A stretch of 32,278 nt of DNA from Actinotalea sp. C106 (GCF_023630195.1 NZ_JALPKN010000005.1:1-32278); one strand, 5' to 3'; shown: positions 20,187-28,772, counted from the stretch's first letter. The notes: a model not told the origin generated them from the letters alone. A program made the numbers and translations.

Positions 20187-21137
20187 ATGGGCCAGGATGG
20201 TCCGGTGCTCACCGTGACCGTCGCCCATGACGACCTGCTGACCGGTCTCGAGGCCCGGGGGATCCCCGCCGAGGCCCGTGTGCTCCTGTGGGACCTCGTC
20301 GAACCCGCCCCCGTGCCCGTCGAGGAGATCGACGTGGTCGTCGTGCCGAACTACTTCGTCCGGCGTGAGGGGTACCGGGCGCTCGAGGGGCTGCCCCGGC
20401 TGCGGGTGGTGCAGCTGCCGAGCGCCGGGGTCGAGCACGCGCTGCCCTACCTGCCCCCAGGTCTGACCGTGTGCAACGGACGAGGGGTCCACGACGCGGG
20501 GACCGCCGAGCTGGCCCTGGCGCTGACCCTCGCGTCGCAACGTGGCCTGGACGAGGCGGTCGGGGCGATGCCCGAGGGCAGGTGGCGACCGACGTACCGT
20601 TCCTCGCTCGCCGACCGTCGGGTGCTCGTGGTGGGGGCGGGGGCCATCGGCAGCGCGGTCGCGCGGCGGGTGGAGGCCTTCGAGGCCGAGGCGGTCCGGG
20701 TCGGACGCACCGCCCGCAGCACCCCCGAGGGTCCGGTGCACGGGATCGACGAGGTGCCCGATCTCCTGCCGACGGTCGATGTGGTGATCCTCGTCGTCCC
20801 GCTCACCGAGGAGACCCGTCACCTGGTCGACGCCGCCTTCCTCGCGGCGCTCCCCGACGGCGCCCTCGTCGTCAACGTCGCGCGCGGCAAGGTGGTCGAC
20901 ACCGAGGCCCTGCTCGCCGAGCTCGAGTCCGGGCGTCTGCGCGCTGCCCTCGACGTGACCGACCCCGAGCCGCTGCCCGCCGAGCACCGGCTCTGGCGCG
21001 CCCCGCGCACGATCATCACCCCGCACGAGGGGGGCTACACCGACGCGACGACGCCGCGGCTGGTGGACCTCGTCGGGCGGCAGCTCGAGGCCCTGGTCGC
21101 CGGCCGCGAGCCGCTCAACGTGGTCGCTCGGACCTGA
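20187..21137 (+). CDS. D-isomer-specific 2-hydroxyacid dehydrogenase
   Basis: About 316 residues, related to phosphoglycerate, glyoxylate and hydroxypyruvate reductases. The Rossmann loop is VLVVGAGAIGSAVARRVEAF. The substrate-binding and catalytic residues of the family are present: Arg in VNVARGKVVD, Glu in DVTDPEPLP, and His in the ITPHEGG block. The N-terminal catalytic subdomain contains VVVPNYFVRREGYRALEGLPRLRVVQ. The start is uncertain: ATG 20187 or GTG 20205, which gives VLTVTVAHDD, neither with a strong ribosome site. It begins seven bases after the GNAT stop, so the two may be co-transcribed. It ends in a hairpin shared with the convergent LacI gene. Confidence 0.88.
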   Translation: MGQDGPVLTVTVAHDDLLTGLEARGIPAEARVLLWDLVEPAPVPVEEIDVVVVPNYFVRREGYRALEGLPRLRVVQLPSAGVEHALPYLPPGLTVCNGRGVHDAGTAELALALTLASQRGLDEAVGAMPEGRWRPTYRSSLADRRVLVVGAGAIGSAVARRVEAFEAEAVRVGRTARSTPEGPVHGIDEVPDLLPTVDVVILVVPLTEETRHLVDAAFLAALPDGALVVNVARGKVVDTEALLAELESGRLRAALDVTDPEPLPAEHRLWRAPRTIITPHEGGYTDATTPRLVDLVGRQLEALVAGREPLNVVART

Positions 21138-21160
21138 GCCGGGCGGTCAGAGCGCCCGGC
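21138..21160. terminator. Bidirectional terminator, LacI stop codon in the loop
   Basis: GCCGGGCG (21138-21145) and CGCCCGGC (21153-21160) form a perfect 8-bp stem. The 7-nt loop contains the minus-strand TGA (21147-21149) of the LacI gene, and the left arm starts right after the dehydrogenase stop. One hairpin can therefore end both convergent genes. Confidence 0.7.
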
Positions 21161-22148
21161 AGGAGCTCCGCTCGACCAGGGCCGTCGGCAGCCGGACGTG
21201 GGGGTCTCGCTCGACGCCGTTGATCAGGTCGAGAAGGAGGCCCATGGCCTCGACGCCCATCTGCTGGATGGGCTGGGCGATGGTCGTCAGCGCCGGCACG
21301 GACAGCGCCGACTCGGGGACGTTGTCGAACCCGATCACGGACAGGTCCTCCGGCACCCGGAGACCGAGCTCGCCGGCGACGGTGATGGTCTGGATGGCGG
21401 TGAGGTCGTTCGCGGCGAACACCGCGGTGGGGCGCTCGGGCAGGGACAGCAGCTCGCGGGCGGGCTCCTGGGCCGTCACCTGGCGGTACCCACCGATGCG
21501 CACCTGGTCCTCGTCGACCGCGAGCCCCGCGGTGGACATGGCGTGGCGGTAGCCTCCTTCGCGCAGGCGGGCGGACTCGAGGTCGGGCCGGCCGCCGAGG
21601 AACCCGATCTGCCGGTGCCCGAGGTCGATGAGATGCCGGGTGGCGGTGACCGCGCCCGAGAAGTTGTCGGAGTCGATGGTCGGCAGGCCCGAGGGACCGG
21701 TGTGCGGGTCGACCGCCACGACCGGGATGCCGTACTGCGCGTCGACCACCGTGGGCGTCACGAGGATCGCTCCGTCGATCAGGGTGCCGCTCAGCCGGGA
21801 GAGGTACCGGCGCTCCCAGCCGACGTCGCTGCCCGCGCGCCCCCCGCCCGAGTACGCGAGGAGCTCGTACCCGGTGCCCTGGACGCTGCGCGAGGTCCCT
21901 TTGAGCAGCTCGGTGCTGAACGGCTCGAACTCCGCCACGAGGATGCCGATGACGTTCGTGCGGTGGCTGCGCAGGCTTCGTGCGACGAGGCTCGACTCGT
22001 ACCCGAGCTGGTCGATGACCTCCTGCACCCGGCTGAAGGTGGCCGCCGCGACCCCGTACCGGCCGTTGATGACCTTCGAGACGGTCGCGACGGATACGCC
22101 CGCCGTCCTGGCGACGTCGCCGATGGTCACCCGCCCGGTCGGTTGCAC
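21147..22148 (-). CDS. LacI-family transcriptional regulator
   Basis: 333 residues from the GTG at 22148. The N-terminal DNA-binding domain is typical (VTIGDVARTAGVSVATVSKVINGRYGVAAAT), with the hinge helix SLVARSLRS. The ligand-binding core includes TNVIGILVAEF, DGAILVTPTVV, GIPVVAVDPH, DSDNFSGAVTATRHLIDLGHRQIGFLGG and SVIGFDNVPES. The frame stays open another 85 codons upstream, but that part would cover the operator and the neighbouring operon's promoter and has no homology to LacI. A minus-strand TACAGT lies six bases before the GTG, so its mRNA may be leaderless. It is divergent from the CUT1 sugar operon and almost certainly represses it; the inducer is probably the imported oligosaccharide or a product of it. 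Confidence 0.95.
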   Translation of the reverse strand: MQPTGRVTIGDVARTAGVSVATVSKVINGRYGVAAATFSRVQEVIDQLGYESSLVARSLRSHRTNVIGILVAEFEPFSTELLKGTSRSVQGTGYELLAYSGGGRAGSDVGWERRYLSRLSGTLIDGAILVTPTVVDAQYGIPVVAVDPHTGPSGLPTIDSDNFSGAVTATRHLIDLGHRQIGFLGGRPDLESARLREGGYRHAMSTAGLAVDEDQVRIGGYRQVTAQEPARELLSLPERPTAVFAANDLTAIQTITVAGELGLRVPEDLSVIGFDNVPESALSVPALTTIAQPIQQMGVEAMGLLLDLINGVERDPHVRLPTALVERSSCRAL

Positions 22149-22164
22149 GCCGCCACTGTATCGG

Positions 22165-22186
22165 ATCGATAACGTTATCGATAACG
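22165..22186. promoter_or_regulatory. Overlapping LacI-type operator palindromes
   Basis: ATCGATAACGTTATCGAT (22165-22182) is a perfect 18-bp palindrome. CGTTATCGATAACG (22173-22186) is a second perfect palindrome overlapping it. Both have the central CG pair typical of LacI-family operators. They lie between the LacI start and the -35 (22188) of the sugar operon. Confidence 0.85.
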
Positions 22187-22187
22187 A

Positions 22188-22217
22188 TTGACACGGCCTG
22201 ATGGGCGATGCAAAACT
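22188..22217 (+). promoter_or_regulatory. Promoter of the CUT1 sugar operon
   Basis: A perfect TTGACA (22188-22193) begins two bases after the palindromes. The -10 is weak; AAAACT (22212-22217) at 18-nt spacing is the best candidate. The ATG used is at 22258, leaving a leader with GAGGGG as ribosome site. Confidence 0.5.
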
Positions 22218-22257
22218 CGATCGACCGTTCGTCAAAGAAGACCGAGGGGACGACCCA

Positions 22258-23559
22258 ATGACGCGTAACCGAGCCGGATCAGCCGTCGCGCTGACTCTGA
22301 GCGTGGCGCTGCTCGCCGCTTGCAGCGGCGGCACCGCCGACAACGGCACCGACACCGGGAGTGATGGCGAGGACGTCACCCTCACGTGGTGGCACAACTC
22401 CAACGCCGAACCCGGCCAGGGGTACTACGAGCAGGTGGCTGCTGACTTCGAGGCCGAGAACCCGGGCGTCACCATCGAGATCAGCGCCCTGGCGCACGAG
22501 GACATGCTCACGCGTCTGAACGCGGCGTTCCAGACGGGCGACACGCCGGACGTCTACATGGAGCGCGGCGGCGGTGAGCTGGCCGCTCACGTCGAGGCAG
22601 GACTCACCAAGGACATCTCCGAGGGTGCAGCCGACACCGTCGAGAAGCTCGGTGGCACCGTCGCCGCCTGGCAGGTGGACGGTCAGACCTATGCGCTGCC
22701 GTTCTCCTTCGGCCTGGTCGGCTTCTGGTACAACGAGGCGCTCTTCGAGCAGGCCGGTATCAGCGAGGCGCCGGAGACGATGGACGACCTCTACGCCGCG
22801 GTCGACGCGCTCGAGGCCGCGGACATCGAGCCGATCGCCGTCGGTGCCGGCGACGGCTGGCCCGCCGCCCACTACTGGTACTACCTCGCCCTGCGGCACT
22901 GCAGCGAGGACGTGATCAACAACGCCGTGGCCGAGCGCGACTTCTCCGACCCGTGCTTCGTCGCGGCCGGTGAGAGCTTGCAGGAGCTCATCGAGGCGGA
23001 GCCGTTCAACACGGGCTTCCTCGCGACGCCCGCCCAGGAAGGTCCCACGAGCGCCTCCGGTCTGCTCGCCACAGGGCAGGTCGCCATGGAGCTCGCAGGT
23101 CACTGGGAGCCCGGCGTCATGCAGGGCCTCACCGAGGACGGTGAAGGTCTCGGCGAGGACACCGGCTGGTTCACGTTCCCCGCGGTCGAGGGCGGCGAGG
23201 GTGACCAGTCGGCCGCGCTCGGCGGCGGCGACGCCTGGGCCGTCTCCGAGGGCTCTCCCGACGTGGCTGTCGACTTCGTCGAGTACCTGCTGAGCGACGA
23301 GGTCCAGATCGGCTTCGCCGAGAACGACATGGGTCTGCCGACCAACCCCGCCGCCAACGACGCGGTGTCCGACCCGGCCCTGGCCGACCTGCTGGCGATC
23401 CGTGATGAGGCGCCGTACGTCCAGCTCTACTTCGACACCCTGTTCGGGGAGAACATCGGCGGTGCGATGAACGACGAGATCGTGCTGCTGTTCTCCGGCA
23501 GCACCACCCCGCAGGGCATCGTCGACGCGATGCAGGCCGCAGCGGACCAGGAGGGCTGA
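22258..23559 (+). CDS. CUT1-type sugar-binding lipoprotein
   Basis: 433 residues, solute-binding protein family 1 (MalE-like). The signal peptide ends in the lipobox LLAAC with Cys at residue 22, followed by a Gly/Ser/Asp linker. The mature protein starts VTLTWWHNSNAEPGQGYYEQVAADFEAENPGV, the characteristic opening of oligosaccharide binders. Also seen are YMERGGGELAAHVEAG, YALPFSFGLVGFWYNEALFEQAG and AVSEGSPDVAVDFVEYLL. An ATG-like start 19 codons upstream (22201) is rejected because it falls inside the promoter. It captures an oligosaccharide for the two permeases that follow. The GH3 partner suggests a cello- or xylo-oligosaccharide, but this is inference. Confidence 0.94.
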   Translation: MTRNRAGSAVALTLSVALLAACSGGTADNGTDTGSDGEDVTLTWWHNSNAEPGQGYYEQVAADFEAENPGVTIEISALAHEDMLTRLNAAFQTGDTPDVYMERGGGELAAHVEAGLTKDISEGAADTVEKLGGTVAAWQVDGQTYALPFSFGLVGFWYNEALFEQAGISEAPETMDDLYAAVDALEAADIEPIAVGAGDGWPAAHYWYYLALRHCSEDVINNAVAERDFSDPCFVAAGESLQELIEAEPFNTGFLATPAQEGPTSASGLLATGQVAMELAGHWEPGVMQGLTEDGEGLGEDTGWFTFPAVEGGEGDQSAALGGGDAWAVSEGSPDVAVDFVEYLLSDEVQIGFAENDMGLPTNPAANDAVSDPALADLLAIRDEAPYVQLYFDTLFGENIGGAMNDEIVLLFSGSTTPQGIVDAMQAAADQEG

Positions 23560-23564
23560 TCGCG

Positions 23565-24611
23565 GTGGCAGACGACGTCACGGCCCGCACGGGCACCGGC
23601 GCCGCTGCCGCCTCGCCTTCTGGAAGCGTTCGTACCGCCGACCGGGCCCGTGCCCGGTCGGCGGGACGAACCGCAGGTGGGCGCCAGAGCGGTCGCAGGT
23701 CGATGTCCGGCCAGGTGCGCAAGCGCCTGGAGATCTTCTTCTTCGTCGCTCCGGCGCTCGTGCTGTTCGCCCTCTTCGTCGTGGTGCCGGTCGTCCAGGC
23801 CGGTCGCTACTCGGTGTACCGGTGGAACGGGCTCGGCCCGATGGACAACGTCGTCGGGCTGCAGAACTACGTGGATGCGCTGGGCGACCAGGTCTTCACG
23901 GGCGCCGTCATGAACAACCTGACGATCATCGTCCTGTCGATCCTGATCCAGCTTCCGCTGGGCCTGCTGATCGCGCTCCTGCTCAACCGGGAGATGAAGG
24001 GCCGCACGGCGCTGCGCGTGATCATCTTCGTGCCGTACGTCCTGGCCGAGGTCGTCGCTGGCGTGATCTGGCTCATGCTGCTCCAGCCGCGGGGTCCGGT
24101 GGACGCGATCTTCGACGCGCTCGGCCTGGGTGGACTCAAGCAGCTCTGGCTCGGCGACCCGGACATCGCCCTCTACACGGTGATGTTCGTGCTCACCTGG
24201 AAGTACCTCGGCCTCGCGGTCATCCTCTTCCTCGCAGGCCTCCAGGGTGTGCCCCCCGACCTCTACGAGGCCGCGCAGATCGACGGAGCCTCGTGGTGGC
24301 AGGTGCAGCGGAAGATCACCATCCCGCTGCTCGGCCCGACCATCCGGACGTGGGGGTTCCTGTCCATGATCGGATCCCTGCAGCTGTTCGACATGGTGTG
24401 GATCCTCACGGGGGGCGGTCCCGCGAACTCCACGATGACCATGGCCACCTACCTGATCAACCAGGGGACCAACCGCAGCCTCTACGGCTACTCGTCGGCG
24501 GTGGCCGTGCTCGTGTTCGTCATCTCCCTCGTCCTGGCGGCGATCTACCAGGGGTTCGTCCTGCGCCGTGACGCCCAGGACACGCCCCGGACCAAGAAGG
24601 TGAAGCGATGA
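23565..24611 (+). CDS. CUT1 sugar ABC transporter permease (MalF-like)
   Basis: 348 residues with six expected membrane helices after a basic, Ala/Arg-rich cytoplasmic N-terminus of about 50 residues. The helices run from FFFVAPALVLFALFVVVPVVQAG to VLVFVISLVLAAIYQGF. The ATPase-contacting EAA loop is clear (YEAAQIDGASWWQVQRKITIPLLGP). The GTG start lies six bases after the binding-protein stop; an internal ATG at 23703 (MSGQVRKRLEIF) is an alternative that would remove the long tail. Its stop overlaps the next permease start in ATGA. Confidence 0.94.
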   Translation: MADDVTARTGTGAAAASPSGSVRTADRARARSAGRTAGGRQSGRRSMSGQVRKRLEIFFFVAPALVLFALFVVVPVVQAGRYSVYRWNGLGPMDNVVGLQNYVDALGDQVFTGAVMNNLTIIVLSILIQLPLGLLIALLLNREMKGRTALRVIIFVPYVLAEVVAGVIWLMLLQPRGPVDAIFDALGLGGLKQLWLGDPDIALYTVMFVLTWKYLGLAVILFLAGLQGVPPDLYEAAQIDGASWWQVQRKITIPLLGPTIRTWGFLSMIGSLQLFDMVWILTGGGPANSTMTMATYLINQGTNRSLYGYSSAVAVLVFVISLVLAAIYQGFVLRRDAQDTPRTKKVKR

Positions 24612-25507
24612 GTGCCCCTACCAGTGTCGCCGTCCCCGGGAAGGCAGCACCTCTCGCGGGGACCGACCGCCGTCGCCGTCGCAGCAACTCGTTCAAGGGC
24701 GGAAGCCCGCTCGTGTACGGCGCCGCGCTCCTCGTCGTCGTCGCGACCCTGGGGCCCGTGGTCTACGCGGTCCTGGGCGGCTTCCGGTCGAACGCGCAGC
24801 TGGCGGCAGCACCGGTCAGCCTGCCCGACCCCTGGGTGTTCACCAACTACGTCAACGTCCTGACCTCGTCGGACTTCTGGCGCTACGCGTTCAACTCGAT
24901 CGTCGTCGCGCTCGTCACGACGGGGATCGTGGTGATCTTCGGCGTGATGGCCGCCTACCCGCTGGCCAGGTACCGTTTCAAGGGACGGAACACGCTGTTC
25001 ATGGTGTTCGTGCTCGGGCTGCTGTTCCCGCTGACGGTCGCGATCATCCCGCTGTTCCTGATGCTCCGTGACCTGAACCTGACGAACACCTTCTGGGGAG
25101 TGGCACTGCCGCAGGCGGCCTTCGCCCTGCCGATGACGATCGTCATCCTGCGCCCGTTCCTCATGGCGCTGCCGCAGGAGCTCGAGGAGGCAGCCATGCT
25201 CGACGGCGCCTCGCGCATCGGGTTCTTCTGGCGGATCCTGCTGCCCCTGTCAGGCCCGGCGATGGTGACGGTCGGCGTGCTGGCGTTCGTCGCCTCGTGG
25301 AACGCCTACCTGCTCCCGCTGCTGATCCTCAGCGACCCGGCAGCACGGACCCTGCCGCTCGGCGTGGCCAGCTTCTCGAGCGAGCACGCGCAGGACACCG
25401 CAGGGATCCTCGCCTTCACGTCCTTGGCGATGATCCCGGCGCTCGTGTTCTTCCTGGCGATGCAGAAGCGCATCGTCAACGGCTTGCAGGGTGCGGTCAA
25501 GGGCTGA
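24608..25507 (+). CDS. CUT1 sugar ABC transporter permease (MalG-like)
   Basis: 299 residues, the second membrane subunit. It has an N-terminal helix LVYGAALLVVVATLGPVVYAVLGGF, the EAA loop LEEAAMLDGASRIGFFWRILLPLSGP, and a C-terminal helix ending VFFLAMQKRIVNGLQGAVKG, standard for MalG-like proteins. No ATP-binding gene follows; the next gene is the GH3 glycosidase 60 bp on. The transporter therefore probably borrows a shared ATPase (MsiK in streptomycetes) encoded elsewhere. Confidence 0.95.
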   Translation: MSAPTSVAVPGKAAPLAGTDRRRRRSNSFKGGSPLVYGAALLVVVATLGPVVYAVLGGFRSNAQLAAAPVSLPDPWVFTNYVNVLTSSDFWRYAFNSIVVALVTTGIVVIFGVMAAYPLARYRFKGRNTLFMVFVLGLLFPLTVAIIPLFLMLRDLNLTNTFWGVALPQAAFALPMTIVILRPFLMALPQELEEAAMLDGASRIGFFWRILLPLSGPAMVTVGVLAFVASWNAYLLPLLILSDPAARTLPLGVASFSSEHAQDTAGILAFTSLAMIPALVFFLAMQKRIVNGLQGAVKG

Positions 25508-25570
25508 CCCACGACGTCCCGACGGGGTGCGCACCTGGCGCCCTGTCCGCCACAGCAGTGAGGAATGACG

Positions 25571-27880
25571 ATGACTGATGTCGAGGTGGGGCTCGCCCCT
25601 GTGACCAGCACGGTGCAGGGGCCGGCCGAACGTTCCCTGGAGCTGCTCGGACGGATGACCCTGGAGGAGAAGGTCGCGCAGATCGTCGGCTTCTGGGTCG
25701 ACGAGGGCGGTGACGTCGTCGCCCCGATGCAGGGCGAGATGGGCGAGGGCTCCGGCAAGCTCGAGGAGTTCACGCGGCACGGTCTCGGTCACTTCACGCG
25801 GGTCTACGGCACCCGGCCGGTCGACCCGGCCGAGCGGGCCACGTGGCTGCGCGACCAGCAGCGACGCCTGATCTCGGAGACCCGCCTGGGCATCCCCGCG
25901 ATCGTCCACGAGGAGTGCCTCACGGGGCTCGCCGCCTGGCAGGCCGCGACGTTCCCCACCCCGCTGGCCTGGGGGGCCGCGTTCGACCCCGACCTGGTCG
26001 AGCGGATGGGGGCCGTGATCGGCGACTCGATGCGAACGCTCGGTGTGCACCAAGGGCTCGCCCCCGTGCTCGACGTGGTGCGAGACGTGCGGTGGGGACG
26101 GGTCGACGAGTGCATCGCCGAGGACCCGTACGTCGTCGGCACGATCGGGACCGCCTACGTGCGAGGCCTGCAGTCGACCGGCGTCCACGCCACGCTCAAG
26201 CACTTCGTCGGGTACTCCGCCTCGCGCGCGGGACGCAACCTCGCGCCGGTGCACGCCGGCCCGCGCGAGCTCGCCGACGTGCTGATGGTCCCGTTCGAGA
26301 TGGCCGTGATCGACGGCGAGGTCCGCTCGGTGATGCACTCCTACGCCGAGATCGACGGCGTTCCGGTGGCGGCCGACCCCCGTCTGCTCACCGGCGTGCT
26401 GCGAGACGAGTGGGGCTTCGACGGTGTCGTGGTGGCCGACTACTTCGGGGTCGCCTTCCTGCACCTGCTGCACGGGGTGGCCGAGGACCTCGGGGACGCT
26501 GCGGGCCAGGCCCTCGCGGCCGGCATCGACGTCGAGCTGCCGACCGGCAACGCCTACCTCCAGCCGCTGGTGGACAAGGTCCGTGCTGGACTGGTCGACG
26601 AGGCCCTCGTCGACCGGGCCGTGCTGCGCGTGCTGCGCCAGAAGGCGGAGCTCGGCCTCCTCGACGCGACCTTCGAGGAGCCCGCGCCGACCGAGGTCGA
26701 CCTGGACACCGCCGCTCACCGGGAGGTCGCTGCCCTGCTCGCGGAGGAGTCGATCGTGCTGCTGGCCAACGACGGGGCGCTGCCGCTCGCCGCGCCGGCC
26801 TCGGTGGCCGTGATCGGCCCCAACGCCGATCGCTCCGCCGCGCTCTTCGGCTGCTACTCCTTCACCAACCACGTGCTGGCGCACCACCCCGAGGTGCCCC
26901 GGCGCCTCGAGGTCCCGACGGTGCTCGAGGCCCTGCGGGAGGATCTCGCGGGTGCCGAGATCGTCGCGGCCCGTGGCTGCGCGGTGGACGACGAGGACCG
27001 CTCGGGGTTCGACGAGGCGGTGGCCGCAGCACGTGGTGCTGAGGTCGCCGTGGTCGTCGTCGGGGACCATGCCGGTCTGTTCGGCCGCGGGACGGTCGGC
27101 GAGGGGTGCGACCGCGACGACCTGGAGCTGCCGGGCGTGCAGCGCCAGATGGTCGAGGCGGTGCTCGACGCCGGCACGCCGGTCGTCCTGGTGCTGCTCA
27201 CCGGTCGGCCGTACGTCGTGGACTGGGCGCTCGAGCGGTGCGCCGCGGTGGTCCAGGCCTTCTTCCCCGGTGAGGAGGGTGGCCGCGCGGTCGCCGGTGT
27301 GCTGACGGGGCGGGTCAACCCGTCCGGCCGGCTGCCGGTCAGCCTGCCGTCGTCCGCCGGGGCGCAGCCGCAGTCGTACCTGCGTCCGCGCCTGGGAGCA
27401 GGCACCGACACCACCAATCTCGCTGCGGCCGCGGTGCTGCCGTTCGGGCACGGGCTGTCCTACACCTCGTTCGCCCGCACCGAGCTGCGGTGCGACGCCG
27501 ACGTCGCCGCAGGCGGCACGTTCGAGGTCAGCGTCCTGGTCACGAACACCGGCGACCGCGAGGGCGACGACGTCGTCCAGCTCTACGGGCGAGACGTGGT
27601 CGGCAGCGTGACGCGTCCGACCGCGCAGCTGTTGGGCTACCAGCGGCTGCGGCTGGCAGCGGGGGAGTCGGCGCGCGTCACCTTCCGCGTCCCGACGACG
27701 CGCCTGGCCTTCTCCGACCGGGACATGGTGCGCATCGTCGAGCCCGGGGCTGTCGAGCTGTGGGTAGGCCCCTCGTGCCTCGAGCGCGAGACGGAGGCGT
27801 CCCTGACGATCGGTGGACCGGTGCACCGGGTCACCACGGCCGACGACCGTTGGGTCGTCACCGACGTCGCCCGGGCCTGA
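25571..27880 (+). CDS. Cytoplasmic GH3 beta-glycosidase
   Basis: 769 residues, glycoside hydrolase family 3. There is no signal peptide, so it acts on sugars already imported. The (alpha/beta)8 domain contains KHFVGYSASRAGRNLAPVHAG and the nucleophile Asp290 in GFDGVVVADYFGV. The second domain (EESIVLLANDGALPL ... VVVVGDHAGLFGRGTVGEGCDRDDL) carries the usual acid/base region, and a fibronectin-III-like domain closes the protein (FEVSVLVTNTGDREGDDVVQLY). ATG 25571 is chosen over ATG 25565 because the GAGGA at 25559 sits seven bases upstream rather than one. The block AGIDVELPTGNAY resembles actinobacterial beta-xylosidases and beta-glucosidases of bxl/ceb-type operons; xylobiose or a cello-oligosaccharide is the likeliest substrate, not proven. 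Confidence 0.93.
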   Translation: MTDVEVGLAPVTSTVQGPAERSLELLGRMTLEEKVAQIVGFWVDEGGDVVAPMQGEMGEGSGKLEEFTRHGLGHFTRVYGTRPVDPAERATWLRDQQRRLISETRLGIPAIVHEECLTGLAAWQAATFPTPLAWGAAFDPDLVERMGAVIGDSMRTLGVHQGLAPVLDVVRDVRWGRVDECIAEDPYVVGTIGTAYVRGLQSTGVHATLKHFVGYSASRAGRNLAPVHAGPRELADVLMVPFEMAVIDGEVRSVMHSYAEIDGVPVAADPRLLTGVLRDEWGFDGVVVADYFGVAFLHLLHGVAEDLGDAAGQALAAGIDVELPTGNAYLQPLVDKVRAGLVDEALVDRAVLRVLRQKAELGLLDATFEEPAPTEVDLDTAAHREVAALLAEESIVLLANDGALPLAAPASVAVIGPNADRSAALFGCYSFTNHVLAHHPEVPRRLEVPTVLEALREDLAGAEIVAARGCAVDDEDRSGFDEAVAAARGAEVAVVVVGDHAGLFGRGTVGEGCDRDDLELPGVQRQMVEAVLDAGTPVVLVLLTGRPYVVDWALERCAAVVQAFFPGEEGGRAVAGVLTGRVNPSGRLPVSLPSSAGAQPQSYLRPRLGAGTDTTNLAAAAVLPFGHGLSYTSFARTELRCDADVAAGGTFEVSVLVTNTGDREGDDVVQLYGRDVVGSVTRPTAQLLGYQRLRLAAGESARVTFRVPTTRLAFSDRDMVRIVEPGAVELWVGPSCLERETEASLTIGGPVHRVTTADDRWVVTDVARA

Positions 27881-27902
27881 CGCGCACCCGCCCGGCCCGA
27901 CC

Positions 27903-27933
27903 CCGCCCGCCTCGCCTCAGGCGGGGCGGGCGG
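27903..27933. terminator. Bidirectional terminator with the MerR stop in its loop
   Basis: A 14-bp stem, CCGCCCGCCTCGCC (27903-27916) with GGCGGGGCGGGCGG (27920-27933), has one G-T wobble. The three-base loop is exactly the minus-strand TGA of the MerR gene. It ends the GH3 operon on one strand, and the MerR mRNA on the other. Confidence 0.75.
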
Positions 27934-28717
27934 CGTACGCCTCGATCGCGTCCCGCAGGTAGACGGCCAGGCCCGGCGCGAAGGCGTCGTAGGTCGCCGT
28001 GAACCGCGGGTCGTCGACGTACATCTGCCCCAGACCGCGATAGGCCTGGGGCGTCGGCGTCCAGAAGGTCGAGATCTGGGCGTGGTGCCGCGCGACCAGC
28101 CGCTGAACGCCGTCGTCGCCTGCGGGTCGGCCGGCCCGCAGGCAGGCTGCCAGGCCTTCGCCGATCTCCTGGGTCTCCCGGTGGTGCGCAGCCTGGCCGT
28201 CCGGGCCCAGGCGCTCCCACGCCCGGTGGCTGCGGTCCACCTCGGCATCGCCCCAGCGCTCGCGCGCCTCGGCGTCGTACTGGCTGTTGTCGAACCCGGC
28301 GTAGAGGTCTTTCGCTGTCATGCCGTGGCTCCCTTCCAGGGACTCGAGGGTCGAGGCGACGGTGCGGGCGAGCCGGTCGAACCGGTCCCGCTCGGCCACC
28401 AGGCGGGCGTGGTGCTCACGCAGGACCGCCGCGCGGTGGGCCGAGGCGTCCCGCTGACCGTCTCTGGTGGTCACCGACGCGTCGAGGGCCTCGGCGATCC
28501 TGCTCAGCGGCACGTCCAACTCGCGCAGCACGAGGATCTGCTGCAGACGCAGCAGCTCTGCGTGCCCGTAGAGCCGGCGCCCTCCGGCGGCGACCCCGGC
28601 GGGGGCGAGCAGCCCGATCGCGTCGTAGTGCCGCAGGGTGCGTGAGGTGACCCCGGAGAGCCGGGACACCTCGTCGATCGCCCAGGTGCGGCTGGGGTCG
28701 TGCGGCACGACGTCCAT
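27917..28717 (-). CDS. MerR-family regulator with TipAS ligand-binding domain
   Basis: 266 residues. The N-terminal MerR winged helix is complete (WAIDEVSRLSGVTSRTLRHYDAIGLLAPAG ... RRLYGHAELLRLQQILVLRELDVPL), followed by a dimerisation helix at about residues 85-130. The C-terminal half (about 134-262) matches the TipAS antibiotic-recognition domain: YAGFDNSQYDAEARERWGD, SHRAWERLGPDGQAAHHRE, HAQISTFWTPTPQAYRGLGQMYVDDPRFTATYDAFAPGL. TipAL-type proteins sense thiopeptides or other xenobiotics and activate transcription. This one has a single Cys (residue 192). Its own upstream region contains a 19-bp-spacer promoter with a dyad, the architecture MerR proteins act on, so autoregulation is likely. 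The inducer is unknown. Confidence 0.93.
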   Translation of the reverse strand: MDVVPHDPSRTWAIDEVSRLSGVTSRTLRHYDAIGLLAPAGVAAGGRRLYGHAELLRLQQILVLRELDVPLSRIAEALDASVTTRDGQRDASAHRAAVLREHHARLVAERDRFDRLARTVASTLESLEGSHGMTAKDLYAGFDNSQYDAEARERWGDAEVDRSHRAWERLGPDGQAAHHRETQEIGEGLAACLRAGRPAGDDGVQRLVARHHAQISTFWTPTPQAYRGLGQMYVDDPRFTATYDAFAPGLAVYLRDAIEAYAARPA

Positions 28718-28772
28718 CCCGTGACCCCTCGCCTCCGCGCCTCCGACGGCGGACCGTCCGCCGTCGTCGTGG

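Noticed and set aside
22149-22403. N-terminal extension of 85 codons for the LacI regulator
   Set aside because: It would span the operator palindromes and the promoter and start of the divergent operon, and LacI homology starts at the GTG at 22148.
25250-27826. 858-codon minus-strand open frame opposite the GH3 gene
   Set aside because: Antisense shadow of a clear GH3 enzyme with no recognisable domain.
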